Shown here in pieces: positions 36,915 through 45,521 of a DNA stretch of 64,000 bases. The notes beneath the pieces are model-generated. The model had not been told where the DNA came from. It saw nothing but the letters and a program-made list of their open reading frames with translations, and did no database searches. Position 1 is the first letter of the stretch. Every line of letters starts with the position of its first letter. Position numbers and translations under genes: made by a program. The stretch is taken from the NCBI RefSeq assembly GCF_019599545.1, contig NZ_JAIEZV010000001.1:744001-808000 (forward strand), given 5' to 3'. This stretch comes from Halobacillus sp. Nhm2S1. GTDB taxonomy: Bacteria; Bacillota; Bacilli; Bacillales; Halobacillaceae.

Positions 36915-36916
36915 TA

Positions 36917-37798
36917 CTAAACTGGCGTCATCATTTGATAGTACTTATACAACGCCTGCGTTCCGTCATTATCCCCACCCGCTTCACTCAGTTCCTCATA
37001 TAACTGCTTCGCAAGTTTCAATCCAGGGACGGGAATCTGCATGTTCTCCGCAGAATCAATAGCAATTTTCATATCTTTGATAAAATGCTTCACATAAAAT
37101 CCTGGATCAAAGTCTCCATCAATCATCCTCGGTCCAAGATTAGACAACGACCAGCTTCCTGCAGCACCGAATTGAATGCTGCTTAACACTTTCTTAGGGT
37201 CGAGACCGGCTTTTTCTGCATATGTAATGGCCTCACAGACCCCCAACATGCCGGATGCAATCGCAATTTGGTTACTCATCTTCGTATGCTGACCGGCTCC
37301 TGCTTCTCCTTGGAGGACGATATTTTCTCCCATCGCTTGAAAAATAAGAAGGATTTCATCAAACTTTTTCTCAATGCCGCCGACCATGATCGTGAGCTTC
37401 GCGTTTTTAGCTCCAACGTCCCCGCCTGACACAGGAGCATCATACGCGTGAATACCCTTCGCTTCAGCCTTTCCGGCGATTTCCCGGGCCAAATCAGGGG
37501 AAGAGGTCGTCATATCGATGATGTAGGAACCTGGCTTCGCATTTTCTAAAATTCCATCTCCACCGAAATATACTTCTTCTACATCGCTTGGATATCCGAC
37601 AATCGTAAGGACCACATCCGAATGCTCAGCTAGAGCGGCTACGCTTTGCTTCCAATTTGCCCCTTCAGCTACAAGATCCTCCGCTTTTTCTTTCGTACGT
37701 GTAAACACGTTCAGCTCATATCCAGCTTTCATCAAGTTGCGTGCCATGCTTTTCCCCATCACACCTGCGCCGATGAAACCAATGGTTTGTTTCGTCAT
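36917..37798 (-). CDS. Beta-hydroxyacid dehydrogenase, YkwC-like
   Basis: The 293-residue NAD(P) enzyme has the family motifs in order: FIGAGVMGKSMARNLMKAG, DAPVSGGDVGAKNAKLTIMVGG, and the catalytic-lysine helix GQHTKMSNQ. It belongs with 3-hydroxyisobutyrate and tartronate-semialdehyde reductases. It matches B. subtilis YkwC in overall pattern. It is a single gene convergent with the ROK regulator; a link with uronate use is possible, not shown. Confidence 0.9.
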   Translation of the reverse strand: MTKQTIGFIGAGVMGKSMARNLMKAGYELNVFTRTKEKAEDLVAEGANWKQSVAALAEHSDVVLTIVGYPSDVEEVYFGGDGILENAKPGSYIIDMTTSSPDLAREIAGKAEAKGIHAYDAPVSGGDVGAKNAKLTIMVGGIEKKFDEILLIFQAMGENIVLQGEAGAGQHTKMSNQIAIASGMLGVCEAITYAEKAGLDPKKVLSSIQFGAAGSWSLSNLGPRMIDGDFDPGFYVKHFIKDMKIAIDSAENMQIPVPGLKLAKQLYEELSEAGGDNDGTQALYKYYQMMTPV

Positions 37799-37943
37799 CT
37801 GCCTCTTCCTCTCTTACATAAAGTTGTTACAAGTATAGCAACTTTAGTACTTGATATAGAAGAGAAACATATTACAAGATATAGGAAAAACAATTAATTA
37901 TGTGCTGTTAAATTATTGTGTTCTTTCTCTAATGGACTTTCTT

Positions 37944-38435
37944 TCAGACGCTTTCCTTTGGGAGATCTTTCAATAATAACCTTCTCACACTCTCCCCTAT
38001 ACCTAAACCAACCGGCAAAAAGAGAACAGGGAGCCAAAGTGGCCCGATGAAGTATCCAAAAAGTGTAAATTCGGAAGAAAAGATTAGACCTAAGGTCACA
38101 AAATAGGCGGAGGAGACAAATGGCAGATAAGCAAAAGGCTTTTCCTCCCCACCCCCAGCATCTTTATAGGCATCCCATATCGAAAAGAAATACAAACACG
38201 GATAAAACATGAGCCACATATAATTGGTTTCAGTGATTGCTTCCTCAATCCTAAAATGAAAACTCAAAATAATGATCTTATTAAAGTTTCCCATTACATT
38301 AACAAGCAGTTCTAAAGCCACTAACAATATTCCTTTGATATATTTCCCATTCAGCAATTGCCCGAAGCCCGGCAGAGCAATACTCCATAATAAAACTTCT
38401 AATTGCTTACTTTTTTTTGAATAACCTATTCCCAT
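37944..38435 (-). CDS. Multi-pass membrane protein of unknown function
   Basis: The 163-residue protein has about four or five hydrophobic segments. Its start SIALPGFGQLLNGKYIKGILLV resembles the glycine-turn motif of TM2-like domains. No catalytic motif is visible. It lies 46 bp after the DUF3231 gene on the same strand, and the two may be co-transcribed. Confidence 0.65.
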   Translation of the reverse strand: MGIGYSKKSKQLEVLLWSIALPGFGQLLNGKYIKGILLVALELLVNVMGNFNKIIILSFHFRIEEAITETNYMWLMFYPCLYFFSIWDAYKDAGGGEEKPFAYLPFVSSAYFVTLGLIFSSEFTLFGYFIGPLWLPVLFLPVGLGIGESVRRLLLKDLPKESV

Positions 38436-38481
38436 AACTACTTCACCTAATTTGCTAAGCCTTTTCTATCAGAGATTCTAT

Positions 38482-39486
38482 TCACTTATCTCTTGCTATT
38501 TCCTTTCTATTTGGGGCAAGTGGAGGCTCTTCCAACCATTTATTTTTAGTCATCAAATTAAACCATTCTTTCGTAATCATTATATTTTTCAATATGATTT
38601 TTTCGTAAGTGGCTACAAGATCGACGCGCATGGCTGAGGCTAAACCTGACCCATGGTAGGATTGGGCAGATTGTAATAGGAAACCTATGTGGTATAAAAT
38701 TAACTTATCTGAAAAGGGAGAAGCCTGGGAAGTCGTAACTTCTGACTCCCAAGACATGGGAACAGGCAAGTTGTCTCCTTCTAAGATATTGCCTAATGAT
38801 TGAATTTGTTGGTTGGATTCATCCTGCATACTTTCCAGAAATTTTCTAACCTCTTTCGATTGGGCAACCTGACTAAATCCTATGGATAGTGATCTTTCCA
38901 ATATTTTTTTCTTTAAATTGAGGGAAACCGCAATAATCTCTGTTGCAGCTAAAGGGCGTTTTCCGTTTGAAAAACCTTTAAGGAATTTTTGCCCTGACAC
39001 ATAATCTGTTTTTGTTTCAGGGTAAAAGAAAGGATCCCTTTGAAAATGACCTTTTTCCAACAGCAGATCGGTAGTCCGCTGATACATACTCATAGCTTCC
39101 TTACTACAAGTTTCATAAAAATCTCTTAAATCCCTTCTGACAGAAGAACTGAGTGAGGTCGTATGCCCTATTAGACCGTGCAGCGTCATAATATGCAAAT
39201 AGTGTAAACAAAAGATGTCAGAAAACAATCGTTCCGTGCCTTCATTAAGGTCTGAATCTGAAAATCCATCTGGAACTGGGAACCCATCGTTTTGAATAAA
39301 CTGTTCTATTTCCCGTAATTGATGATCTGAAGTTTCAATTGAGTCCGTGAATATTTGTTTTATTTTCTCATCTTCTATAATGGACAACATATATTTGTTT
39401 ACCATTTGAATGGCCGTTCCATTTACATACTGCCCCCACAATGTCCCTATTTCGGCAGAAGTGAGTTTTACTTGATCCTTATCCAT
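38482..39486 (-). CDS. DUF3231 family protein
   Basis: The 334-residue protein has two similar helical halves (each opening with LTSAEIGTLWGQYVNGT- or AATEIIAVSLNLKKKI-like segments). This duplicated ferritin-like pattern is typical of the DUF3231 proteins widespread in bacilli, some of them spore-coat linked. Conserved HxxxL and DxxxxYE helices occur in each half. Function unknown. An AGAGGTGATT Shine-Dalgarno precedes the start. Confidence 0.75.
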   Translation of the reverse strand: MDKDQVKLTSAEIGTLWGQYVNGTAIQMVNKYMLSIIEDEKIKQIFTDSIETSDHQLREIEQFIQNDGFPVPDGFSDSDLNEGTERLFSDIFCLHYLHIMTLHGLIGHTTSLSSSVRRDLRDFYETCSKEAMSMYQRTTDLLLEKGHFQRDPFFYPETKTDYVSGQKFLKGFSNGKRPLAATEIIAVSLNLKKKILERSLSIGFSQVAQSKEVRKFLESMQDESNQQIQSLGNILEGDNLPVPMSWESEVTTSQASPFSDKLILYHIGFLLQSAQSYHGSGLASAMRVDLVATYEKIILKNIMITKEWFNLMTKNKWLEEPPLAPNRKEIARDK

Positions 39487-39883
39487 ATAATCACCTCTTC
39501 TTCATAATGCCCAAAGAATGAGGGTTTTATATAGATCGCTGCTCGGAGAATTCAAGCTAATGGTCCAGCCTATTAAGTTTTTTTAGCGGCGTGCAACATT
39601 ATCTTTAAATTGCTTAATGGTTGAAGACTCAAAGATCATCAATCTTTCATTCCCATTCCGTTTTGGTCTTTCGCTTAGTATATAGATTCCCATTATGTAT
39701 GTAACTGTTTGAAAAACCCTCCTATCAACAGTAGGCCAGGATGTATCCTGATCAACTTAAAGGAGTTCTTTTGATTGATGCGACCTCTCCTCTCACCAAA
39801 AACTATAGACTCAAGATTTTCCACTCTTATCTCTCCTTTAGAACATGTTTCTAATAACCCGAAATATGAATACAAATAGATCT

Positions 39884-40080
39884 TCAACGAAAGAAATGAG
39901 CAAATAGGATAAATCCTACAATTAAAAGAAGAAGGATGATCCCAGTTGCTTTCCACCCTAGATTCCCAACTAAGTCAGGAAGTCCACCGCCGTGAATACT
40001 CGCCGAAGGACTTTTTTTAATTCCTCTTGTCTTAATCTTTCCCTCTTCGTTTCAGGTTTTTCTTCCATCATTAGAATCAT
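39884..40080 (-). pseudogene. DUF6366-like small membrane protein, frameshifted
   Basis: From an ATG at 40080 (or 40071) the frame reads MEEKPETKRERLRQEELKK and then breaks at an A7 run near 40013. In the next frame it continues as SPSASIHGGGLPDLVGNLGWKATG and a membrane helix to a stop at 39884. Joined, this is a protein of about 62-65 residues with the charged head, GNLGWK segment and single helix that I associate with DUF6366. One extra A restores it. It may be decayed or an assembly indel. The surrounding gaps (39487-39883 and 40081-40348) contain nothing else I can support. Confidence 0.55.
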
Positions 40081-40348
40081 TAACCCCCCCATAGTTCTAC
40101 ACCTTCATTTACGATGAACGCGCTCCTGTAACTTATAATTTCAAGATACCTATCTATACGATTATCTAAGAACACCATTTCAAACCATTCACATCTTACT
40201 TCAATTTTAATCCCATGTCCTTTTCCTTACATAACACAACAATGAAGACGATTATCCATATGGAATAACCGTCCTAAATTGAATGTATTAGTTTGTCAGC
40301 ATGATTTTTGATATCGTAATTTGAATCCTACACAGAAAGTAATTTCAA

Positions 40349-40663
40349 TCAAACATCCCGAATTCTCCTTGAACGAAATACTAAATACCACCAGTAAAGC
40401 AAATAGACAAAGATCACCAAACACATCCATGCCCATAACTCAAATTCCTTTACACGATCAATGAAGTATTCCCATTCATTTTGATTCCCTCTCCCTATAC
40501 TTGAGAAAACAAACAATACAGTGGAAAAAGGAATGAAGATAACCGCAATGATCGACGGGACGACTAATTGTTTTTTTATGATCTTTCGAATAGCTAGAGC
40601 AAAAGAAATCATTATGAATAAGTAAAAAACAGCAACCAGCCAGAACGGGACTGTTGGTGACAA
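40349..40663 (-). CDS. Three-helix membrane protein of unknown function
   Basis: The 104-residue protein has three hydrophobic helices (PFWLVAVFYLFIMISFALAI, VPSIIAVIFIPFSTVLFVF, LWAWMCLVIFVYLLYWWYLVF). The start is a TTG at 40663 after AAGGTGG; a TTG 18 nt earlier lacks a ribosome site. No family recognised. Confidence 0.55.
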   Translation of the reverse strand: MSPTVPFWLVAVFYLFIMISFALAIRKIIKKQLVVPSIIAVIFIPFSTVLFVFSSIGRGNQNEWEYFIDRVKEFELWAWMCLVIFVYLLYWWYLVFRSRRIRDV

Positions 40664-40710
40664 ATGATTACCACCTTTCAATAAAAAGAATCCTATAAAG
40701 CTTATCGACT

Positions 40711-41015
40711 TTAAGGTTTATAAAAACGCCTTACGAACCGGATCATCTGAAAAACCATAAAGCCGATGATGTAAAGCCCAAAGAACATACATAAATAGGA
40801 AAGTGGATACTTTTTAATGATAGTAAGATTACATCAATCGTATAAATATCACTGCAATACGACACATCTTTGGGTGTAAAAATAAATTGCGGCTTACAAT
40901 TTTCCTGGGACCAAAAGGCGATTTTTGATGTCATAAAGAAAGAATATAAATAGGTAACTAAAAACAACGGAATACTCAAAAACCACAAGAACCACCACTT
41001 TTTCAATACGACCAC
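40711..41015 (-). pseudogene. Small membrane protein, frameshifted
   Basis: The frame opened at 41015 reads a membrane helix and CKPQFIFTPKDVSYC, then IDVIL at about 40830. After that a neighbouring frame gives a far more protein-like tail (TIIKKYPLSYLCMFFGLYIIG... ending in RFVRRFYKP) to a stop at 40711. The in-frame reading stops earlier, at 40743, with a less plausible tail. A small indel seems likely. Function unknown; two membrane helices flank a cysteine-containing loop. Confidence 0.5.
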
Positions 41016-41153
41016 CCTTTTGTGTAATTTTACACTAAAGGGGTAATTAATACATTATTAATGGCTAATTATTTGAATTAATATGACGTCGAACATTATA
41101 CTCTTCCCACAAACAAAAAGACGATCCTCCAGTTAAGGCATCGCCGCTCTCTT

Positions 41154-41594
41154 TTATGACTCGTAATTACTCGGAACAATAAATGAACCCTGGAATGTAT
41201 AAGGAGCAGATGATTTCAGTAATCTTATTACCCCGCCGGTATAGTAAGGCATTAGTTTATTTGCGGTATCTATATCTGTCCGCTTAAGTTCATCGATCTC
41301 GTCTTTATGTATGATTTCAATAGCACCTTGTACAATCCTCGCTTTGTAAGTAATGAACAGAGCATGGTGGCCTTTATTTTCAAAGAAAGCTTCATTTACG
41401 GCAACGATGTTCTCAACTTCTATTTTTAAATTAGTCTCCTCCTTAACTTCTCGTATTGCTGCTTGTTCGAATGTTTCACCTTTTTCAACAGCACCACCAG
41501 GAAGAGACCATCCACTACCTTTGTTTTTCACCATCAAAACTTTCTCTTCCATTTCATTAAGAATTAAGACGTAAGCTATATCAACTCGATTCAC
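41154..41594 (-). CDS. Nudix hydrolase
   Basis: The 146-residue protein has a complete Nudix box (GGAVEKGETFEQAAIREVKEET, with the REVKEE core) after SGWSLPGG. It hydrolyses a nucleoside diphosphate derivative of unknown identity. A hairpin with CGAT/ATCG arms lies just downstream (41122-41145). It lies left of the first 33-bp element and may be part of the neighbouring array's accessory gene pool. Confidence 0.88.
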   Translation of the reverse strand: MNRVDIAYVLILNEMEEKVLMVKNKGSGWSLPGGAVEKGETFEQAAIREVKEETNLKIEVENIVAVNEAFFENKGHHALFITYKARIVQGAIEIIHKDEIDELKRTDIDTANKLMPYYTGGVIRLLKSSAPYTFQGSFIVPSNYES

Positions 41595-41612
41595 TTTAGA
41601 TTACTCCTCCCT

Positions 41613-41867
41613 TCATGGTTTACTACGGTAATATTCTAATGCTTCTTTTAATCGTTCATTTTCCTGTTTAAGTTCTTCTATGTTATTTTCTTGTTTCCAT
41701 TTGTAAATTAGTAATCCAACTACGGCTGCTAAAGATAGCCCCCATCCAATTAAATAAAAGGTATCTGGTTTTCCTGAAGTAATCCAAGTTAAAAATCTAT
41801 ACTGTAATATCGTAAATGTAATCAACATTACAAAAGCAGTGTAAAACCATTTCCACCAATTCTTCAA
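41613..41867 (-). CDS. Small membrane protein with C-terminal coiled coil
   Basis: The 84-residue protein has two hydrophobic helices (FYTAFVMLITFTILQY and YLIGWGLSLAAVVGLLIY) and a charged coiled-coil tail (ENNIEELKQENERLKEALEYY). Function unknown. It precedes the Nudix gene by 18 bp and is probably co-transcribed with it. Confidence 0.65.
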   Translation of the reverse strand: MKNWWKWFYTAFVMLITFTILQYRFLTWITSGKPDTFYLIGWGLSLAAVVGLLIYKWKQENNIEELKQENERLKEALEYYRSKP

Positions 41868-41964
41868 GTAAACATCCCCTTAATTACCTATTCCACCTAC
41901 CTGCTCCTTTAGTTCAATACTTTCATCCACATAGTTTAAAAAAACAATGTATTGTTCATGATTT

Positions 41965-41997
41965 GCCCCCATTACTTGAAGACTTGATTTCAAGATA
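41965..41997 (-). repeat. Array element 1
   Basis: The left half is GCCCCCATTACTTGAAGACT and the palindrome CTTGA-TT-TCAAG is perfect. The stop codon of the acetyltransferase gene lies inside it, at 41990. Confidence 0.9.
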
Positions 41998-42553
41998 AAT
42001 TGAGTCTCTTCTTCGATTGTAGTCTTCCGTTTTCCAAATCCTCAACCAGCATTCCAAACACTATACTGTCTGTCCACTCACCTTTACTCCAGTAATCCTG
42101 TTTGAAGTGCGCTTCTTTTCTCATCCCTATTCGTTCACACAACTTTTGAGAGGCTAAATTCCTCGCATCCAAGGTGGCTTGGATCCGATGCACCTTCACT
42201 ACTTCAAATAAATACTTCACTAATTGACTAACTGCTTCTGTTGCATATCCCTTCCCTGAATTTTGAGAAGAAAAGCTATAGCCAATTTCCACCGTATCTT
42301 TAACCCCTGTATACCATATAGATAAATCACCAATCACATTTGAACTGTCCTCTACGGCCAGACTTAAGCTAGTTTCTTTAGTAAGAGAACTGTTCTCCAA
42401 TTTTTTCTCGAATAACTCCTGCATGTTTTCACGTGTCCATTTATCGTGCAGTAGATACCTACATGTCTCCTCGTTATTGTAGATGTTAAATACAGCTTGT
42501 AAGTCAGTACTTTTAAACGGTCTGAGTTTCAACCTTTCAGTAGTGAATTCCAA
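41990..42553 (-). CDS. GNAT acetyltransferase, RimJ/RimL type
   Basis: The 187-residue protein starts with FTTERLKLRPFKSTDLQAVFNIYNNEE, the usual opening of RimJ/RimL-like acetyltransferases. It has the acetyl-CoA loop SQNSGKGYATEAV and a C-terminal NLASQKLCERIGMRKEAHF. Its stop codon lies inside array element 1, so the element contributes to the 3' end of the gene. Substrate unknown. Confidence 0.87.
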   Translation of the reverse strand: MEFTTERLKLRPFKSTDLQAVFNIYNNEETCRYLLHDKWTRENMQELFEKKLENSSLTKETSLSLAVEDSSNVIGDLSIWYTGVKDTVEIGYSFSSQNSGKGYATEAVSQLVKYLFEVVKVHRIQATLDARNLASQKLCERIGMRKEAHFKQDYWSKGEWTDSIVFGMLVEDLENGRLQSKKRLNLS

Positions 42554-42609
42554 AAGAACCTTCCTCCTTATCCCCTTTTAAACCTTCTCCTAGTTGTTAT
42601 TTTAGAATT

Positions 42610-42642
42610 GCCCCCGTTAGTTGAAGACTCAATTCCAAGATA
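42610..42642 (-). repeat. Array element 2
   Basis: GCCCCCGTTAGTTGAAGACT matches the consensus; the palindrome (CTCAATTCCAAG) is degenerate. It follows the 51-residue membrane-protein gene by 26 bp. Confidence 0.9.
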
Positions 42643-42668
42643 ATATTTATTCACTAGTAAAGAAACGA

Positions 42669-42824
42669 CTACATATTATAATTTATCTTTTTCCCAATGT
42701 TATAACCCGTAATAATACCAGCAATAGTAAAGATAAGTATGCCTTCATCAAAGTCATTGAAAATCAATCCAAAGCCTGTCCAGACTACTAGAAAAGCTAT
42801 TATTGAACTTACTAAAGCTCCCAA
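42669..42824 (-). CDS. Small membrane protein (cassette cargo)
   Basis: A TTG start at 42824 with GGAGAGG upstream opens a frame of 51 residues with two hydrophobic helices (LVSSIIAFLVVWTGFGLIF and ILIFTIAGIITGYNIG) and a basic end. It occupies exactly the space between two array elements and ends 26 bp before one of them. No family recognised. Confidence 0.55.
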   Translation of the reverse strand: MGALVSSIIAFLVVWTGFGLIFNDFDEGILIFTIAGIITGYNIGKKINYNM

Positions 42825-42904
42825 CTTCCCCCACCTCTCCCCAAGTACTTTTCTTTGTGCACCTACCCGGTACTATGTATTGAGCGAATGCTTATATCGC
42901 AAAC

Positions 42905-42936
42905 GACCCTTTAGTTTAAGACTCTTAATTAAGATA
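42905..42936 (-). repeat. Array element 3
   Basis: A 32-bp copy with a shortened C run (GACCCTTTAGTTTAAGACT) and a shifted palindrome CTTAATTAAG. It follows acetyltransferase copy A by 20 bp. Homology with the second copy of this cassette starts here. Confidence 0.8.
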
Positions 42937-42956
42937 ATAATAAACTCTTTGTAGGA

Positions 42957-43514
42957 TCAATACTCACTTTCCAATATGGAATACACTACTGTATCTCTAA
43001 ACTCGCCCTTTATAAACTCATTCTTTCTTAAAGTGCCTTCATAGTTCATACCTAACTTTTTCATTACCTTTTGAGAGCCGAAATTATCTGTATCGGATCT
43101 ACCCTCAATTCTGTTAAGGTATAGTTCGTTAAATCCGTAGCGGACGAGTTCTTGAAGTGCTTCAGTGGCAATTCCTTTTCCCCAATACTCTTCCGACAAA
43201 AAATACCCCAACTCTACGCACTTATGTTTATTACTCCAATCAATAAAGGCTGCCACACCAATCACTTGGCCGGTTTCAATCCATTCAATTGCCCATTCAC
43301 CAGATTCACCTTTTCCGTATCCTGTAATCACCATATTTAGAAACTCTTCGGTTACATCTTTTGACTCATTTACTTCCCATGTCATAGGTCGAGCTACATT
43401 AGGATTAGAACAGAAACTAAACACATCTTCTAAATCTGAAAAAGCAAGCTTTCTTAATGTTAATCTTTCAGTATTAAATTCAGGCATGTTTTTTAAATAT
43501 GTTTCAACTGCCAT
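42957..43514 (-). CDS. GNAT acetyltransferase, copy A of duplicated cassette
   Basis: The 185-residue RimJ/RimL-like protein has FNTERLTLRKLAFSDLEDVFSF, acetyl-CoA loop SEEYWGKGIATEAL and GSQKVMKKLGMNYEG. The ATG at 43514 has GGAG upstream; an ATG at 43529 is also possible. A second copy with about 94 percent protein identity lies at 52855-53426 but is frameshifted. Flanking elements are shared too, so this is a duplicated cassette with this copy intact. Confidence 0.88.
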   Translation of the reverse strand: MAVETYLKNMPEFNTERLTLRKLAFSDLEDVFSFCSNPNVARPMTWEVNESKDVTEEFLNMVITGYGKGESGEWAIEWIETGQVIGVAAFIDWSNKHKCVELGYFLSEEYWGKGIATEALQELVRYGFNELYLNRIEGRSDTDNFGSQKVMKKLGMNYEGTLRKNEFIKGEFRDTVVYSILESEY

Positions 43515-43641
43515 ACGACCACACTCCATATATATCTTGAATTTTTCAAAAATAAATATTATGACATCATATCGTTATTTTACATAATTTTCAATACTTT
43601 CCGAGTAATCATTACCTGTTCTTCTGTTCTCACAAAAAGAG

Positions 43642-43667
43642 GACGATTACTCTTATTGAATAATCGC
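43642..43667 (-). terminator. Cassette hairpin at element 4
   Basis: GCGATTATT and AGTAATCG pair around CAATAAG on the minus strand, followed by TCCTCTTTTT. The same hairpin recurs at the second copy of this cassette. Confidence 0.65.
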
Positions 43668-43700
43668 CCCCCCTTTATTTGAAAACTTGAATTCAAGATA
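43666..43700 (-). repeat. Array element 4
   Basis: A 35-bp copy with a longer C run; the palindrome CTTGA-AT-TCAAG is perfect. The neighbouring gene on this side is on the opposite strand. Confidence 0.85.
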
Positions 43701-43826
43701 CCCTGATATTGTTCAAAGTCACATAACGTGATCAATAGTTTAAGCACATACCTCCACAAAAACATTAACTTAAAAAGAGGGATAAAAATTCTCTATCAAC
43801 TTAAAAGTTAAGCATCAATCCAGTCA

Positions 43827-43846
43827 TGAAAGCGCTTCCTTATAAT
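43827..43846 (+). promoter_or_regulatory. cre-like site and -10 box before the EthD-like gene
   Basis: TGAAAGCGCTTCCT fits the cre core AAAGCGCTT, and TATAAT follows at once at 43841. A convincing -35 is not seen. Confidence 0.45.
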
Positions 43847-43875
43847 GTAGTATGTCTTTACTATAAGTTGAACTG

Positions 43876-43898
43876 GGAGAGGAGAGGAGAGGAGAGGA
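43876..43898 (+). repeat. GGAGA tandem microsatellite
   Basis: Four and a half perfect GGAGA units lie in the leader of the EthD-like gene, about 107 bp before its start. A 22-codon reading frame with its own Shine-Dalgarno (start 43924) follows and ends in the AGGAGG of the gene. Confidence 0.85.
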
Positions 43899-44005
43899 TA
43901 AAATATTCTGAAGGAACGGGGATATGAATGCCAAATCAATTATGGAATTTTTTTATAGCAAAAGAAATATAATGACTACAGAATCCCCATAGGAGGTAAT
44001 AAAAT

Positions 44006-44308
44006 TTGGCTAAAATTATTGTGTTGTACGAACGTCCAGAAAATCTAGAACAATTTGAAAATCATTATTTCAATGTTCACATTCCTCTTGTTAAAAAAAT
44101 TCCCCAGTTGAAAGATGCGTCTGTAAATAAGGCTGTCCAAACACAAAACACCGATTTAGACATTAACTTAGTGGCACAGTTAGAATTTGAATCCATGGAA
44201 GACCTAAGCAGCGCATTATCCTCCGAAAGCGGAAAAGCGGTGTTGGTTGATGTTGAGGTTCTTGCAAAGTTTTTACCATGTCCTCCAATCGTTATGATAG
44301 TCGATTAA
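44006..44308 (+). CDS. EthD-like dabb-fold protein
   Basis: The 100-residue protein has the EthD pattern YERPENLEQFENHYFNVHIPLVKKIPQ followed by a strand with VAQLEFESMEDLSSALSS. EthD-type proteins are dimeric alpha-beta barrels, often accessory to oxidations. The start is TTG with AGGAGG 9 nt upstream. It is the only plus-strand gene in the array, so its cassette appears inverted relative to the others. A terminator follows. Confidence 0.85.
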   Translation: MAKIIVLYERPENLEQFENHYFNVHIPLVKKIPQLKDASVNKAVQTQNTDLDINLVAQLEFESMEDLSSALSSESGKAVLVDVEVLAKFLPCPPIVMIVD

Positions 44309-44407
44309 AAGCAAAGAATGTCTCTCCGAGGTCCTTACCGTCAAAGTCATAAATAAAATAATTCTTAAAAGAAGGCTATGTAAAAGTTTAGTGTTGATAT
44401 TACTAAC

Positions 44408-44444
44408 AAAAAGAACTTCCAATTCTATGGAAGTTCTTCTTTTT
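44408..44444 (+). terminator. Terminator of the EthD-like gene
   Basis: AAGAACTTCC and GGAAGTTCTT form the stem, followed by CTTTTTT. Confidence 0.8.
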
Positions 44445-44465
44445 TATTGGGCTTATCCAACTCAA

Positions 44466-44498
44466 GCCCCCGTTTCCGTAAGACTTGATTTCAAGATA
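44466..44498 (-). repeat. Array element 5
   Basis: GCCCCCGTTTCCGTAAGACT with perfect palindrome CTTGA-TT-TCAAG. It follows the acetyltransferase gene by 50 bp. Confidence 0.9.
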
Positions 44499-44548
44499 TT
44501 AAAGCAGGTATTATACTAAACTCCCATAAGTTGCATAGCACATTTACC

Positions 44549-45379
44549 TTAATCAAACGGAAATATGTACACTGTATAATTAAAATAATTCTCTAATCCA
44601 ATATTCTGAGCAATTATATTAGAAGGCTTATTTGCCTCTTCACAATCCCAGTACGGAATCATACCCTTACTCAAAGAATCTTTCAAAACACAATGAGCTG
44701 CCTTTTGACCTAGTTTATTACCTTGATGTACTTCTATTGTTTCTATATCTATTCCGTGGACTTTTTCAGCTACAAACCCCGAAAAACATAAACTCGCAAC
44801 CTTATTGTTGTAGACAATACAATAACCGATTCCTTTTTGATAAAAATCCTCAGGAGAAGACCAGAATTCTGATATTTTAGAGCGTAAAAATCCTATATTT
44901 TCAAGGGAATTGTTCTTATCCTCAATAAGCTCATTGTCGATTTTTAATACGGTATAATCTTGACTAATCGAAGGTTCATTATTATCTTTATAATGATTTT
45001 CCCACATCGTATAAACCTTTTGATTTGATTTCTGCATTTTACGATGTTTAAAAACTCTTTCTATGATTTTTTCCCACCCTGGATGATTACCAATTGCTAT
45101 AAAGTTATTTAACCTCAGCTTCTGAGCTTCAGGAAAAATTACTTTATCAATAAAATCGTTTATGTGGTTATTAAATCCCTTATTTTCTTCATCTCCAATA
45201 AAGAAAAAACCATCATTATTACCCAACCAGATAATTCCTGTCTTTGGAGAATCAATATGATCTACAAAAATTCGACCTGGGTTATTTCCTTCAATTACTG
45301 CTTTAACTTCTAAATGACCCTCCCCATTTATCAACTTTTCACATTTATAGAATTCAGATTTATCAAGTTCACGAATCAT
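44549..45379 (-). CDS. GNAT acetyltransferase-like protein
   Basis: The 276-residue protein has a C-terminal GNAT half with YCIVYNNKVASLCFSGFVAEKVHGIDIETIEVHQGNKLGQKAA, matching the long GNAT_acetyltran type seen in Bacillus accessory loci. The N-terminal half (IIWLGNNDGFFFIGDEEN) is also typical. It is a single gene between elements 5 and 6. Substrate unknown. Confidence 0.75.
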   Translation of the reverse strand: MIRELDKSEFYKCEKLINGEGHLEVKAVIEGNNPGRIFVDHIDSPKTGIIWLGNNDGFFFIGDEENKGFNNHINDFIDKVIFPEAQKLRLNNFIAIGNHPGWEKIIERVFKHRKMQKSNQKVYTMWENHYKDNNEPSISQDYTVLKIDNELIEDKNNSLENIGFLRSKISEFWSSPEDFYQKGIGYCIVYNNKVASLCFSGFVAEKVHGIDIETIEVHQGNKLGQKAAHCVLKDSLSKGMIPYWDCEEANKPSNIIAQNIGLENYFNYTVYIFPFD

Positions 45380-45485
45380 ATGTAGCCCTCCTACTGGAAT
45401 AACATCATCGCCAAAATTGTTATTTAGTCTTTTATAATCTTACTGTTTGGCTATCACAAGTAGTGACCTCCAATGTGCAGCTAAA

Positions 45486-45518
45486 GCCCCCGTTTGTTTA
45501 AGACTCGAATTCGAGATA
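45486..45518 (-). repeat. Array element 6
   Basis: GCCCCCGTTTGTTTAAGACT and perfect palindrome CTCGA-AT-TCGAG. The MccF-like gene stops 3 bp before it. Confidence 0.92.
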
Positions 45519-45521
45519 TCC

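Noticed and set aside
39693-39956. 87-residue minus-strand frame
   Set aside because: It has no Shine-Dalgarno and an unlikely composition, and it overlaps the end of the better supported DUF6366-like remnant.
42739-42954. 71-residue plus-strand frame in the array
   Set aside because: It is a shadow of the 51-residue membrane gene and the end of the acetyltransferase copy, and runs through an element.
43580-43765. 61-residue minus-strand frame
   Set aside because: It runs through element 4 and its hairpin, has no ribosome site and is not protein-like.
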